The position numbers and the translations under genes were made by a program. This document shows, in pieces, positions 36,840 through 50,450 of a stretch of 64,000 bases of DNA. The DNA is from Buxus sempervirens (Eukaryota > Streptophyta > Magnoliopsida > Buxales > Buxaceae), in the NCBI GenBank assembly GCA_947561395.2, contig OX387183.1, positions 41,646,901-41,710,900 on the forward strand, written 5' to 3'. How positions within the stretch are numbered: position 1 is the first letter of the stretch; every line of letters starts with the position of its first letter. A model generated the notes under the pieces. It saw only the letters and a program-made list of their open reading frames with translations. It ran no database searches and was not told the origin of the DNA.

Positions 36840-39800
36840 TGTAGACACCCCAAAATTGCATGGCTTTAGATAAATCATACGGAAAGAAATATTTTCAGTT
36901 CGCATTGAGATTGAGTTCCATGACTCATTTGAATCCACAATCAAAAGGGGAAATACCCAAAATATTAATATGTGAATAAAACCAAAATTTTGTTGTTGAA
37001 ATTTTGTTGACTTTTAACCATAAAATGAAATTATTTTTAAGACAAAATTTCAAGATAATTTTTTTGGCAGAATAAGGGCTTTAGAAATGATTTGGTATTA
37101 TTGAATTTTTGAGTGTAACATCCTAGTTTCGGAGATTCTTGTGTTTTGCTGTGTTTACGATGACTTGAAACATTTTGTAATTTTCTGTTAATTATTGAGG
37201 GATTTATTGAATTAATTGTAATTAAATATATTTATTAATTGGCCTATTTGTAATTTATCTCACATGTTTTAGACGTTGATTAATTATATTTTGTTTGTAG
37301 TGATTTTCTATTAATTATTATGTATTTATTTGAGGATTTATTAGGGTTAATTTGAATTTAAGGGTTTTCTTTCTTAATTTATGCAATTATATGTATTTAT
37401 TTTGTGCTTTTAATACGCTAATTATTGGTATAAAAATTATAATTATTGGTCTTATATTTAAGTAAGTGCAAAATTAGGGTATGCTTAAGGATTTTGGTCT
37501 AGTATGCTTGTAAGGTATTACCGATTCGGACCTTAGCGGTTCATTTATATCCAAACTGTATTGCAGTGAGTCTCTCTCTTCATTCTCTTTTAAAGCTTTT
37601 GATTATGTAATAGTACAGTGAATTGACGACCCATTGAATCATTCTCTTTAGACTTAAACTCTCCATAACAGTCCACAATACACGACCATCTTCTCACAGT
37701 TTCTCCATGGTTTCGGTTTGTCTTTACCCTCCGATTTCCTTGGAGTTCGGTTCTTGTAGTTTTCTGGTGTGGAATTGTTGTTAGCCATGAAGGCTTGCTG
37801 TATGCCTGTGTTGGTGTTCTTATGCGTGTGAGTGGAGTGGGTTTTAGGTGATTGAACTGTATCAGGAAAGAGCCTGTTCCGTCTTGGTTAAGGTTGATAT
37901 CTGCAATTCAAGTAAGTCGTCCCCTACTTTGATTTAAGTTTGCTTAATGTATGAATTATACTCATATATAGCTTGGAATTCGAATGATTTGATGTGGCTT
38001 GGCTTTATCTAATCTTTGAATTGGTTTTGGATTGATGATACGGATGCTTTGTTTGAAATGATTTTGGGAAGTTTTTGGATGTTTGCAAAACTATGCAAAC
38101 ATTATTGCAAATTTTAGTTTAATAGCTTAAAATTTAGTTTACCAGGTGTGGATTACATAGGAATTGATTTTATTGTGAGTGATAGGAATCCTGGATTGAT
38201 CTAGAAAAATCCACAAAGTAGGCCATTTAATCAAAAAAATTGCAGGAATAGTGCTATCATGGATAGTTGTAAAATAATTAATGTTCAGTATAAAATTAGT
38301 ATGTTAATCCGAAAACAGTTTATAATTTAGTAAATATTTAAGATTAGTATATAATGGATTACTTACTTTTAAATTAGTGTAAAACACTTAAGTAGTTGAG
38401 TTTTAGTTCAGATTTAAATTAAATTCAACAAATGAGTTCAAATCCTAATAAATAATTACATTTTAGTCGAAATTTGAAAGAAAAATCAAGATTCAATGAA
38501 AAAGTGTTTAAAAGTGATTTTTAGGATCTAAAAATTGGATAAGGTCATTTTAATAAAAGTAAAGAGAAAAAAGTAATAGTTGAGATGCAATCTAGCATAT
38601 TGTATGAAAAGAATTTTGGGAAAGTGACTAAAAATAGGGAATTTAGGCGTGAATGTGTTATATGATTGTGTGACTCATTTGATCGCATCTGTTTATCATA
38701 AATTTAGTTTTATTGCTTATGTGAGTATAATAAGTTTCAAACAATGATGTTTATCCTTGTTATTAAATATTTCATATGAATTTCACTAGCATGATTCCTA
38801 AATTGCATTTATATTTATAATATCTTATATTTGGAAAAATAGGCATATTTGCACCCCTGTGATAATTTGATTATCAATATGGGTTAGCGATTTATCAGTA
38901 TGTAAGGTAGAAAAATGAATTTCACTATTTGATCTCAATGAGATCCTTATTATGTTTGGAATATAGAATTATTGTGTGGATGTGTAAAAGGATAATTAAA
39001 ACTTGAGTGTGTGAGGGCTCATCAGTATGGGAGTAGAGGGGGTCGTACCGATTGGAGTGACGAAGCTGGTTGAGTTGAGGATTCCTCCTGGCATGTTTTT
39101 ATTTATTTTGTGATGAGAGCTAGTCGAGATGTGTGATTCCTCCTGGCAGTGTGAGCGATGTGATTGGTATTTCCTGGTAGAAGGGGATTTACCTGAAATG
39201 TGTTGTGTGTGGTGATCTTGTGATTCAAGGACTGTGCATCCCAGTCTGAATATTATAGTTGTAGTCCGGGCAATGTTTATAGTTCTGGCTGGACATTACT
39301 TTGATTAGTCTTGTGATATAATATGATATGGTTTATCGGATTAATCGAATTGGTTTGGTTCTAAGTTATAAATTGATGTATATATTCCAGTTGATGATTA
39401 TTGTAATTCTTCTGAACCATGGTGTGAATTCATATTATTTAGTGGGATATGGGGTTGTCTCACTTGCACTTGATTATTTGTGATGTATTTTGATTTGAGA
39501 TATATCCACATGTGTATTTAATTTATCATGTGATGACTTACTGGGATCTCTGATCTCATTTAGTTTATTATATATAGACTGTGCAGATTTCAGAGTGTTG
39601 GCAGTTGGTTTCGGGTAGATCCAGATTTAGAGGTATAGCAGTTATCATTTTTATTCAGTGTACTTAATTGTATTTCATTTCAGTGTTTTTTTTACATTCT
39701 AAGATTATGATTTCGTGATAGATATTCTATTAAGTCTTCCGCTTTATCATCATTTGATTTATTGCACTTTGATATATTTGATGAGCATGGATTATCTGTT

Positions 39801-41650
39801 GGTATCAGATGATTGGTAGTGTTCATTGGTGAGTGAATTTGGATTTATTGTTTTAAATTTTAATTAAAACCCAGATTTACTTGTCACCCGACATACCAAT
39901 TCTAGTAATTTTGTGGTTTAGGCTATAAGGTACTAGGATTGAAATGGTGTATGTCACATTGAGTCTTTAAAATTTGACAAATACCTTAGCATTAAGAATG
40001 GTGAAATTTTCCACCAGACCTAAAAAACTAGATTTTAGCCTTGAACTAGAAAGTTGATTTTATTCCCTTGGAATTTTGGGTCTAAAACTATTTTTAGTAG
40101 CTCCAAACAGGGTTTATTTGCTTATATATATATGTAATATTTTAAATAAATAGAGGTTAAAAGCACAAGAAAATTAATTAAACAATATTTATGTAAATAA
40201 GCACTGCTTATAATAATAAGCGCCAGTGATGTGAAGAGGTGTACAGAACTATCATTTCATTTGCACCGTGTTTATATAATGGTGCAGCTATTAATTTACT
40301 TCTACTCCTATAGGATAGAGATTAAAAAAATAAGAGTCCTACAAGTAATTCTCTTTTTAGATTTCTATAGTTATCTTTAATTTACAGCAATCCCTTCTTC
40401 TAATCCTTCTTTAAGATAGAGGTTCTATGTGTTTACAGCCTCTAACCAAGATCTAAGTACCTCAAGCTTCTTTCTAGTCATAAAACGTGAAGAAGAGAAC
40501 TAGGGGAAAAGATGAAAGGAAGTATCCTAAATCTAGAACCTATGTTTTCAAAATTTCACAAGATGTAAAATGATTTGTGCTTTACTTGTTGCTTCTGTTT
40601 GAATTTTCTTCAATCTAGGAGGTTCCTAAAGGTCTAGATTAATTAATGTTATTAAATCTAAAGTCCTCCCCATATTGATTTGCTTTGATTATCTTTTCAT
40701 ACATGTTTACTTGTTGACATAAGCAAGCAAGCACAATTGTATAATTTTTCTTCCATTTTAGACAATTCCTTAAATCTACCATGTTTAATGTGGACATATC
40801 TGAGGATAATGCTTTATAGTAATGTGTCAAGCCCTTCGATTTCATTTTGCATATGAATTGATCATAAGGAGAAGGTCTTATGGCTTGATTTCATCAGATC
40901 TACAATTCCACAATGAATTTTAGGATTGGATTTGACTCATACTCTTTTCATCATAAGATATTTGAGCAAATTATGATCTTACATATTCTTAAGCTTTTCT
41001 AATTCCATTTCTATTATTTTGGATTTAATTTAGGAGGATTAATTTCTAAGATCTAGTGAATTTTAGTTTACTTTAAAAATCTTCTTAAAATCTAGACTGT
41101 GCTTGAATATGGATTTGTAGAACTCATAATTTCATCATATGGATGCATTTTTGAGTGATTCCAATTCAATATAAAAAATACATGTCCAAATTTATTTTTG
41201 AGCAATTTTCACGAATTTATATGGAGCCAAACTCCTTTTGTGCTTAATTGAAGTTATAAAGGTGTGCAGATATGTTTTGTAGAACTTATTACTTCAAATT
41301 GGCATATTTGGCCCATTTCAAATCCAATTTGAGTATTTCAGTTTCTGAGTATTCCTTTATGAGCCTATTTTCAAATGAAATTAGTTTGAATGGTTTTGCT
41401 TTTGTATTGATTTTTCTATGGCTGATTAATCTTGTGCTGCTTTATAACAGAACACAAGATCAATCATGATCATTTCGGTAAGTTCACGGATGCACCTAGA
41501 CTTCAAATGGATAAATCTCTATGTGAGATCTATGCCATTTGAAAGCTGAGGCATTTATTTTAATCATACTAACTTGTAGAAGTTTATATGAAGCCATTTT
41601 TCACAAATAGGCTTTCAAAGTTGGTATGATCTATTTTGAAAACGACCAAT
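36840..41650 (+). mobile_element. family-1 LTR copy A2, interrupted and cut off
   Basis: It starts TGTAGACACCCCAAAATTGC and follows LTR A block by block (GAATCCA.., then from 39964 GACAAATACCTTAGC, GGGTCTAAAACTATTTTTA, GTCATAAAACGTGAAG, GAGTATTCCTTTATGAG). It is split by solo LTR B (37114-39958). Similarity stops near 41650, where LINE sequence begins; about 800 bp of its 3' end are missing from the window. Confidence 0.8.
37114..39958 (+). mobile_element. solo LTR B (TGTAACATCC family)
   Basis: It starts TGTAACATCCTAG and ends GTATGTCACA. TTGAG lies at 37109-37113 and 39959-39963, an exact 5-bp duplication. On both sides the sequence belongs to LTR A2, so it inserted into that older LTR. 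Length 2845 bp, no coding sequence. Confidence 0.92.
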
Positions 41651-42524
41651 CACTTGTTTGAAAACCCATTCCCACTCGTTCAAACCCTCTCTGTCCACCG
41701 GCCTGTTTTCCAGCCATGATCGGAAAACACCCTCCTCCCTTGCTTTCATCCCTTTCTTTCCTCTCTACCCCTCACTCCCTTTTCCATTCTATCTCTTCCT
41801 TGAATGTCCCTGAACCCCCTCCTCCCCTGCTACCGTCCCCTCCCTTGAATGTCCCTGACCCTATCGTGGCTTCTGTTGGTCCGACTGGTGTAAGCACCCA
41901 AATTTTGATCAAACCAAAAAATAAAAAAAAGAAAAGAAAAGAAAATAAGAAAACAAAAAATGTGCTAAAAGACAGCAAAATAGCTCAAAACTCTAGCTGA
42001 AAAGTCAAACCCTAAGGGGGCAAAAGTTGACTTTTTGATCAAGTGCAATTTGGCCACCTTGTTTTATCTCAATGGATAGAGAATCCCGACACGGTTCCAA
42101 CGCAACTGAGTTTGCTGGAATCGGAGTCCGGATGAAGGTTCTGCAGGTCGGTCAAACTTGAGGGGGAGCCGAAATTGACTTTCTGCTAAACCCTAGAACA
42201 GCTGCCCAAACTTGTCCCAGTGGACAGGTCATCCTGACACGATTCCAATGTAACTGAGTTTGCTCGAATCGGAGTTCCAGATAATAAGTTATGAGCAAAA
42301 TAAGAAACCCTAAATACTGTCCACGTGGCAAAAACAGTAGAGAAAATAGCAGAAAAAGGTGTCTAGGGGCAAATCCGTAAATAATCAGGACATTCAAAAA
42401 TATCTGATGGCATATCTGTAATTATCTGGGGACGAATTTGTAAATATCAAGTTGATGTTAAAATAGCTCAGGGACTAATTTGCAATTACCAAGAAAATCT
42501 CCCCCATATGCTTAATTCCCCACC

Positions 42525-42960
42525 ACATCTTTCTTTCTCTCTCTCTCTCCTTCATAACTCATCCCCCACATGCTTAATTCCCCACCACATCTTTTCCCTC
42601 TCTCTCTCTCCTTCATAAATTCTTGTTCCCTATGTGCATCCCCATGCATCATGCATGCAAACACCTCTCTCTCTCTCTCTCTCTCTCTCCCCCTCATGAG
42701 TATCCATGCATGCATCATGCATGCACCTCTCTCTCTCTCTTCCCCCCATGATCACCCATGCATGCATCATGCATGCACCTCTCTCTCTCTCTCTTCCCCC
42801 CATGATCACCCATGCATGCACCTCTCTCTCTCTCCCTCATGATTAGTGTTCCCCATGTGCATCCCCTATGCATCATCCATACATGCACCACCTCATGCAT
42901 CCTTCTCTCTCTCTCTCTTCCAAACACCTTTTCCCCATGCATGCATCATATGCATTCACC
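42525..42960 (+). repeat. CT-rich and GCATGCATC repeat array in LTR C
   Basis: Runs of CT alternate with CATGCATGCATCATGCATGC words in units of about 50 bp (clear at 42700-42830). All reading frames through it are low-complexity and not genes. Confidence 0.9.
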
Positions 42961-44139
42961 CATCATCACCCACATAATAAAAGCCCCATGGAGCCCCATA
43001 CGTAAGGAGGAGAGCTCATTTTGTTGCTCTCCATTTTTCTTCTCCAAGCTCTCTCCCACAAGCCCCTCTCCATCTCCAAGCTCTCTCCCATTGACCACCT
43101 CTCCCACACTTGAACCTCCTTTAATCAAACCTCTCTTGATCCCCTCCTCTTCTCTTCTTCTTCATGTGGAGCTAGGAGAAGCTTGGTGGTGCAAGGAGCA
43201 AGGGGGTGTACGGCTGCTGTCCACACCACTAAGGACCACTACACACCTCCAACAAGGTTTCTAACCCTAAGGTGAGTCCCCTTGATGTATCTTGTTCCAC
43301 ATATATAAAGATGGTAGGATGATGAACATGTTTGCCATGAAATGCTTGTTCCTTTAGTTCTAGAATGTTTTGTTGTTCTATTTCTTTTCCTACTCTTCTT
43401 CCTCTTTGAAAAGAGAAGTTCCCATGGTAACGGGAAAGGTTCAAGAATGAAATAAGGGAGGAGGGTATTCGTAGGGTCCTAAGGTCACCTTTGAAGGCTC
43501 ATGCCCACGCTCCCTTCCTTGTTTATTTCTCACCATTTAAAGGAGGGTGTGTCCTCCTATCTCCATCTTGTGTACCCCATAAAGCCCCTCATACCCCTTC
43601 TTTTAATGGTATTTTTCTTCACTTGCATGCTTGTTGTTTTGTGATGTTTATAAGACATAAAGCATGTGTGCCTAGGATAGGACCTTTTTACTTGAATGCC
43701 TTAAAGTATGATCCCTATATCCCTTTTTTCCCCATAGTATTTGGGCTATTGTTTTGAGCCATCTTGCATGATCCCATCCCCCACTTGCATGCACAAACAC
43801 ACACACTTAATCCACTTCTTAGCAAGTTTCTAGTCTTGAGTATGTAGGAATGAGTTGCTGTTTTTTAGCATGTGTTTTAAATTATTTTCAGCATATATGC
43901 TTGTCCTTGCTTGAATATAGTTTGGCCGTTGAGACTTGGAGGAGGACCTTTCGGGTCCTTCACCTATTTTCTCTCATAAGGAAGGTGAGTAACCTCCACA
44001 AATAGCAAAGAGATATCTATGATCTCTTTATGTCATATGGATTCTCATCCATGAGTGGAGGAGCAAGGCCCCAAGCCTTGTTCTCTATTGTTTTGATCCA
44101 AAAAGCAACAAAAATGGCCTATTCAGGCTCAATGCCCCA

Positions 44140-45010
44140 ATCCCAGACAACTGTGGGCCCACGCAGGGGCCCACACAGCCCCTAGGAAGCCCATGAAACT
44201 ACCCCAATTGCAAAGCCCGAAAAAAGGCAATTTTGAGGTGATCTGACAACTCAGGTCGGATCACCTGGGGCTTGTGTGAAGCCGACAAGTAATGTCGGCT
44301 ACATGGCAGAAATGCCATTTTGGAATATCTTGTGATCCTTGCTGAATTTTTATGATACTTTCAAGCAAACCGAGCAAACCAACAGGGTTTCTGGGTCACC
44401 CAGAAACCCAACTTGGGACATGGACCACCGGTCCAATACGGTACATTAGTGGGCCTTCCAACAGGGCCCACCAAGTCCAATGAACCCTTTTGTGCATATA
44501 AATAAACAAGATAAGCTAATTAACCAACCCAGCCAGGTGGGCCAAATCCAATGCGGCCCACCCGAACCTGTTTTGTGAAATGGCATGTTTGAATTGTATG
44601 GTTTGGCCGAGACCCAGGGCTAGGGCCTATCGGGCCCGCCAAAGCCCACCAATCAACCCAGTGAGGGTTCAAAGCCCTAAACTCCAAGAACTTGGGCTTT
44701 CAAGCCTAAATTTGGACCATGGGCCCCAAGCCCTATGTCCAAATCACTTTTGCAAATTAAACCAAGATAATCTAAAAATATTTTGGCAACCGCCATGGGG
44801 GCCCACCCAAGGGCCCGCAAACCAATGCAGGCTCACTTGTTGCATGAAAATCACATAAGTCTCCAACTTAAATAAACTAAGTAAAATCAATTCATTTCAC
44901 CTAAGCCCACAGGGCCTCTCAGGTTAGACTGAGGCCCACCAAGGGATTCGTGGGCTTAACTAAGCCCACCAGGGACACAAGGGGCCTTCCAATGGGGCCC
45001 ACCCTAGCAG
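44140..45010 (+). repeat. GGCCCA-rich block of LTR C
   Basis: Dense GGGCCCA, GGCCCAC and TGGGCC words, including the conserved dyad GTGGGCCTTCCAACAGGGCC near 44449 and a variant at 44981. LTRs D, G and H have the same block. Confidence 0.8.
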
Positions 45011-46025
45011 ACTCAGATCATTTAAAACAAACAAGATAAAATCAATTAAAGGGACCCATATCACTCAGGCGGTCTCGGCAGACTGAACCGAATGGCATGC
45101 TGTACTAGGAATCGGGTGAGAACCAAAAGTGAGTTGACTCAAACCAGGGAACCCACGGGACCCGTCATCCGACGGGGTGGTCTGGGGTGTCCACGGACTT
45201 CCCCAGACCGCATCCGAGACCTTTCTCAGAATCTCAAAGCCGCAGACCAGCCTACTAGATAAACTTAGGCACCCAGGTGTCTGCCTGCACCCCATCAGGC
45301 AGTGGCGACTCCAATATCCCATTTCTACCCAGTGCGACACATCGGAAACAGGTGCGCACAATTGGTTTACTTCAACCAATGACCCATGACTGAAGATGGT
45401 AAGGTTAAAGCCAAAGTTGCTCTGCAGTATTTTCCCCCCAAGACTAAAGATGGTGTAAGCACCTTATTTTTGCGCTCCCAGAGGAGCTGGAAATGCAAAC
45501 CCTGGACGGAAAGTCAAACCCTAAGGGGTAAAAAGTTGACTTTTTGATCAAATGATAATTGGCCACCTTGCTTTATCACAATGGATAGAGGATCCCAACA
45601 CGGTTCCAACGCAACTGAGTTTGATGGAATCGGAGTCCGGATGAAGGATCTGTAGGCTGGTCAAACTTGAGGGGGAGCCAAAAGTTGACTTTCTGCTAAA
45701 CCCCGAGCTAGGAGCTTAGCCTTGCTTCTTTGGATAGAGGGCTCCGATACGGTTCTAACGCAACTGAGTTTGCTCAAATCAGAGTCCAGATGAAGAAGAT
45801 ATGAGCAGTTGAAGTTTCCGGGCAGCAACGCCGGAAACTGCACATGTGGCAAGAAACGCAGGAAAATATATCAAGGGGCAATCCGTAAATATCCAAAATT
45901 TGCAAAATATCTCAGGGATTAAACCAAAATTGCGCAGGGGGCAATCTGCAGTTATCTCAAATGTCAAATCAGTCAAATTGGTCAAATCCAGGGGGCAATC
46001 TGTAAATATAAAAAATATTGGTAGA

Positions 46026-46267
46026 ATAACCGAAATTAAATTCGGTTATACACAAATCATGTATAACCGAAATTCAATTTGGGTTCATAAAGTGAAATCA
46101 AAAATCGCCCGACAGATTCTCTCATTCCATACCTGATAGAAATTAATTGCTAATTGAGTGCAAAAGTAACCGAAATTAAATTTCGGTTACAAACAAAAGT
46201 GGCATAACCGAAATTAATTTTTGGTTATACTACAAATTGGTATAACCGAAAATTAATTTCGGTTATT
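46026..46267 (+). repeat. AACCGAAATT..AATTTCGGTT dyad array upstream of the LTR D TATA box
   Basis: Five hairpin-like copies of ATAACCGAAATTAA followed by its inverse, ending 12 bp before TATAAATA. Confidence 0.92.
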
Positions 46268-46278
46268 GGGTTTTTTGC

Positions 46279-46286
46279 TATAAATA
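46279..46286 (+). promoter_or_regulatory. TATA box of LTR D
   Basis: TATAAATA directly after the dyad array; downstream sequence is C-rich. Confidence 0.7.
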
Positions 46287-47632
46287 GCAACCCCAGCCAT
46301 TTGGCTTGGGGTTGCTGGATCCCGAAATTTCCCCCCCACCCCTCCCTGCTCGGACCTCCCTTCTCCACCCTCTCAACCTCTCCTAACACTCTAAATCCCT
46401 TCCCAAACCACCCCAAACCCTCCCTTACCTCTTCCTTCTTCTCTTGGGAGCCTTGGAGAAGTCTCGTGGAGACTTGGTGCTTGGAGAAGTTGCTGTCCAG
46501 GAGTTGTGCTACCTCAAAAAGCCTTAAGCTCACCTCCAAAGAGGATTTCAACCTTAAGGTATGATTCCCCACTCAGTTTTATTCCACATATGTAAATCTT
46601 AGCTCATTTGGAGCAAGTTGATTTCCAAGCATGCTATAACATGATATTTTACTCACCTTTGATGCTCCCCCATCTCTTCATCATCTTCCCATGGTTATGT
46701 GCTGGATTGTCATCCTTCTATGGTAAGAGGAGGGGTATCGATAGTTCCAAGAGAGGGTAGAGAGGATTTTTTGTTTGGGTTTACAAGAGATCATGCAACC
46801 ACCATACGGCCACCGTTTTTTGTTCATTGTCATTATTGTTGGTTCTATATCAAAAGGAGGAGCATGTTCCTCTTGATGAAATCCTATGTAACCTCGGCAT
46901 AAGCCCCCCCCCTCCTTTTCCCTTCTTTAGATACCATCTTCTTTTAGGTTTAGTGAAGTAATATTGGCATGATAAAATACCTGTGGTAGGTGACTAGTTG
47001 CTATCATATGCATGCATAAAGTCATCTTGTCAATCGCTAGGATTTAAAGCATGCATGCCATGATTTTATCCTTGTATGATTGCATTATTTTTCGACTGTT
47101 TTCATGCATTTTTAGTGAGGTTTTTGTCACTTTTTTTTTAAACCACTGTTTGTGACCATATGAAGCCGTTCCCTTTGCATGTATGTACCCATATGCATGC
47201 ATGTATTTCCGTTCATTAGAAGCATATGTTAGAAGAGGTTGTTTTTTTTTATTAAGTTGTGAGCATAGGAAAAGTGTTCCCCAAATCTTAGTAGGGCTTA
47301 ATCATGTACCATCTTGTTCGTTTCTGTTTTGATTTGAAGCATGCCTAGGTTAGCCATTTTACTTGATTTGTGTCCACATGTAAGCATGCAGATTTGTCTT
47401 GCAGCAAAGGAACCCAAACCAGGGATACTCAGATCCTTGATTGGCCCTTGCTTTGGTGTATGAAGGGGGGATGAACCCTTTGATCCCCTTTATATTGTTG
47501 ACCTTGAAAACCCCAAAAAGTGAGCCGGATGGCTCCATTTGAACCATTGTGGGCCCACAGAGGCCCTATACATGTTCACAAACCCTAAGAACCAGTTCTC
47601 TGCTAAAAAGTGAAAAAAGTGTTTTCTGCAGG

Positions 47633-47764
47633 GTAACCGAAATGATAGGCCGATTATGGGCATTTCTGGGCTTCACCGAAATCTAATTTCAGTTAAACCA
47701 AGAAATACAGTATGACTAAAATCCCATTTCGGTTATACTGTATTTCATGGTTGACCGAAATTCA
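47633..47764 (+). repeat. second set of AACCGAAAT dyads in LTR D
   Basis: GGTAACCGAAAT, CACCGAAATCTAATTTCAGT, CATTTCGGTTATAC and TTGACCGAAATTC, with an outer hairpin GAAATACAGTAT..ATACTGTATTTC at 47702-47747. It lies about 1.35-1.5 kb downstream of the TATA box. Confidence 0.85.
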
Positions 47765-49995
47765 ACTCCAAATTTTAATAAAAACTTGATTTTTGGTGTT
47801 TGCTGATTTGTGGTGTTGTCTAAGCCGAACTGGTTGAACCAATAGGGTTCCGGGTCAACCGGAAACCCAAAATGGTGCATGGGCTTCCAAGCCCAATGGG
47901 ATCCTTTGGTGGGCCTTCCAACAGGGCCCACCCAGCCCAAGATCACCTTTAGGGATAAACAAGATAATTAAAGTAAACTAAATGGGCCACACCTCACAAG
48001 GCCCACAAGAGCCAAAAAAGGAAGCATGTTGGCTGAGCATAGGAATGGTTTGGCCGTGACTGCGGGCACGGGCCTATCGGGCCCACTAAGCCCATCAACC
48101 CACCTGGGTAGGGTCCAATACCCTTCCCTTTGAACCATGGACCACCCGGTCCAAGTCTAGACTAATGGGCCCCAAGCCCAAGGTCTAGCCCGCTTTGGGA
48201 ATTAAAATGAGATAAAACCGAATAAATCATTGGCAACCACTGTGGACCCACCCAATGGGCCCATAAACAAATTCCGGCCCACCTTTGCATGAAAACCACT
48301 TAAATTCCAACTTGAACCCTAAAGTAAAATCAATTGAACTCACCAAAGCCCAAAGGGCCTCTCAGGATTAGACCAAGGCCCACCAGAGGCATGTGGGCTT
48401 AACCAAGCCCACTAGGGATACCATGGGCCTTCCAACGAGGCCCACCCAATCAGACTCGGTAATTAAGCAAGATAAAAGCAATTAAAGGGACCCACACCAC
48501 TCAGGTGATCTCGCTAGACTTAACCAAATTGCATGCTGGATTAGGAGTCGGGTGAGAAACCAAAATTGATTCAAACCAGGAGAACTCTATGGGACCCATT
48601 AGCCGACGAGGCGGACTGGGGTGTCTACAGACTTCCTCGGACCATAACCGAAAACCTACTTAGAATCTCAAGCCGCAGACCAGCCTAATAGACAAACTTA
48701 GGCACCCAGGTGTCTGCCTGCACCCCATTAGGCGGTGGCCACTCCAATTTCCCGTTTTACCCTCCCGGAGAAATGAATGATTCGCGTGCGCCCCACTGTG
48801 TACGATTTCCCATGCGCACAGATGGTAAGGTTCTGATTGAACCCCTTGCTTGTGTGATTCAAGACGGAGTTGATTGTTTGGTGGGCTACTTCATCGAAGG
48901 AGCTCTTCCTTTCTAAGTTGTCAAATCCATAACTCAAAAGCTATAGGTGAAGAAAGGCTTGTTGGATATGTTGTCTAATGCTGAAGGATTCTTTTTCTTC
49001 AAGTTTAGTTCTGCGCATGACAGAAACATGGTACTGGAAGGGATCTGTGAGACATGGAAAAAATCAATTTAATGATTTCCTAATCATCACACGGGATTAT
49101 ATAAAACAAAGAGTTGCCACCATTCAATTTAGGCGTGAATGGACACCAAAATATTAAATAAGCACAAAAGGCAAATTTTAGGGCAAAATATCCCTCTTAA
49201 AAAAAACAACCAGAGATGGGTAAGGGGATTAGGTTATGAACAGGGGAAGGTGTTAGGCACCCCTATTCATCCACACAAGGTGGTTGCCAGGCATTGTTCA
49301 TGTTAAATTAAAGGAAAAAGCTTGCTATAAAAATCACACAAAATCACAAAAAAAGCAAAAATATATGGTTTTTTCATATGAATATTCTGATTGATCCAGA
49401 ACTTTCAAATATGATCATACCATTCCTAGGGTTTCATGATCAAAATAAAATTGAGATAAAATCAAATAAAATCAATTTAAAGTGAAAATCCAAAAATCTG
49501 GCTTCAAGCTAAATTCTAGAAATCTAGAAAAATATGATTTTTATAAAATATTTCAAAATTGAACTTGAATAGTCTAGGACATAGATAAAGCCCAAATTTC
49601 ACATTAAATCAGAAAATAAAAACCAAAAATACCCACGTTGATGAAAAACACCAAAATGGGAGAATTTAGACCGTAGGGTCTTCTCTCAATAATGAAAAAC
49701 GATTTAAAAACCATATCATGAAACCCTAGAATTTATTTTCAGGCTTCTGGATTCAGATCTACCATATTGATCATGATAAATCCAAGATCCTAGCCTAAAA
49801 TCACAAAAATCACGAAAACAGTGCTGTAAGTGCAAAAGTGGCAAAAATCCAAATTTTAGCAAAAAGAGGGGATCTCATGCTATAAACATTATAGATTCAT
49901 GTTATTCATTCAGATATATCATAAAAAGCATTAAAACATGATCAGGATATTTAAAACGGCCACATCTCACAGATTAGAGCACATGGGGGTCTACC

Positions 49996-50260
49996 CTACG
50001 GATCCACCTATTCCCCTTTCCCCTAGTTCTCTCTTCACGTTTTACGGTTAGAGAGACTCTTGAGGTACTTAGAGATAGGTTTGGGTATACAAACACAATC
50101 ACAGGCCTTATTCTATGAGAAAAAGAAAAAAACAGATATGGGGTTCTATTCTAGGGATCCACCTGTTCCCCTTTCCCCTAGTTCTCTCTTCACGTTTTAC
50201 GGCTAGAGAGACTCTTGAGGTACTTAGAGACAAGTTCAGGAATACGAAAATAGATATGGC
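49996..50260 (-). repeat. tandem duplication in LTR E, period about 155 bp
   Basis: GGATCCACCTRTTCCCC..CTCTCTTCACGTTTTACGG..GAGACTCTTGAGGTACTTAGAGA occurs twice, from 49996 and from about 50151. Confidence 0.85.
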
Positions 50261-50442
50261 CTTATTCTACAGCAATAGAGATGATCCTATTACTTCTAGA
50301 ATTGAAGACAGAAAATAAAAAGGGATAGGGGACTTACCTGGATTGAGCAGGCAGGCAGCAGGAGTTCTTTCTTTTCTCTTGGAGCTTCTTAGAATTCCTT
50401 GGACACAAAATTTTGTGGCCCTAAGCTAGAGGAGAGAGCCTC

Positions 50443-50450
50443 TATTTATA
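50443..50450 (-). promoter_or_regulatory. TATA box of LTR E
   Basis: TATAAATA on the minus strand within CCTATAAATAGAGG, about 200 bp downstream of the ACCGTA dyads. Confidence 0.65.

Larger units (their letters stand above)
41889..45360 (+). mobile_element. solo LTR C (family 3)
   Basis: It starts TGTAAGCACCC and ends GGTGCGCACA. The flanks are ACTGG (41884-41888) and ATTGG (45361-45365), a 5-bp duplication with one transition. LINE ORF1 resumes after it. Length 3472 bp. It contains the block AAGTCAAACCCTAAGGGG..AAAGTTGACTTTTTGATC, a CT/ATGCATGC-rich region and a GGCCCA-rich region. Confidence 0.88.
45454..48820 (+). mobile_element. solo LTR D (family 3)
   Basis: It starts TGTAAGCACC and ends CATGCGCACA. 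GATGG lies at 45449-45453 and 48821-48825, an exact 5-bp duplication. Only 93 bp of LINE separates it from LTR C. Length 3367 bp. It has a dyad array next to a TATA box at 46279 and a second set of the same dyads at 47633-47764. Confidence 0.93.

Noticed and set aside
41716-42000. A Pro/Ser-rich ORF as an independent gene
   Set aside because: Its first part is the LINE ORF1 leader and the rest reads into LTR C, which starts at 41889.
42512-42942. Overlapping CT-rich ORFs on both strands
   Set aside because: They are translations of a microsatellite (CT and ATGCATGC runs), with no codon structure.
46026-46267. The regular dyads as a CRISPR array
   Set aside because: Spacing is irregular, there are no unique spacers of constant length, and this is plant nuclear DNA.
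46225-46572. Pro-rich ORFs just downstream of the LTR D TATA box
   Set aside because: They lie within a noncoding LTR, are mirrored on the other strand and have no family similarity.
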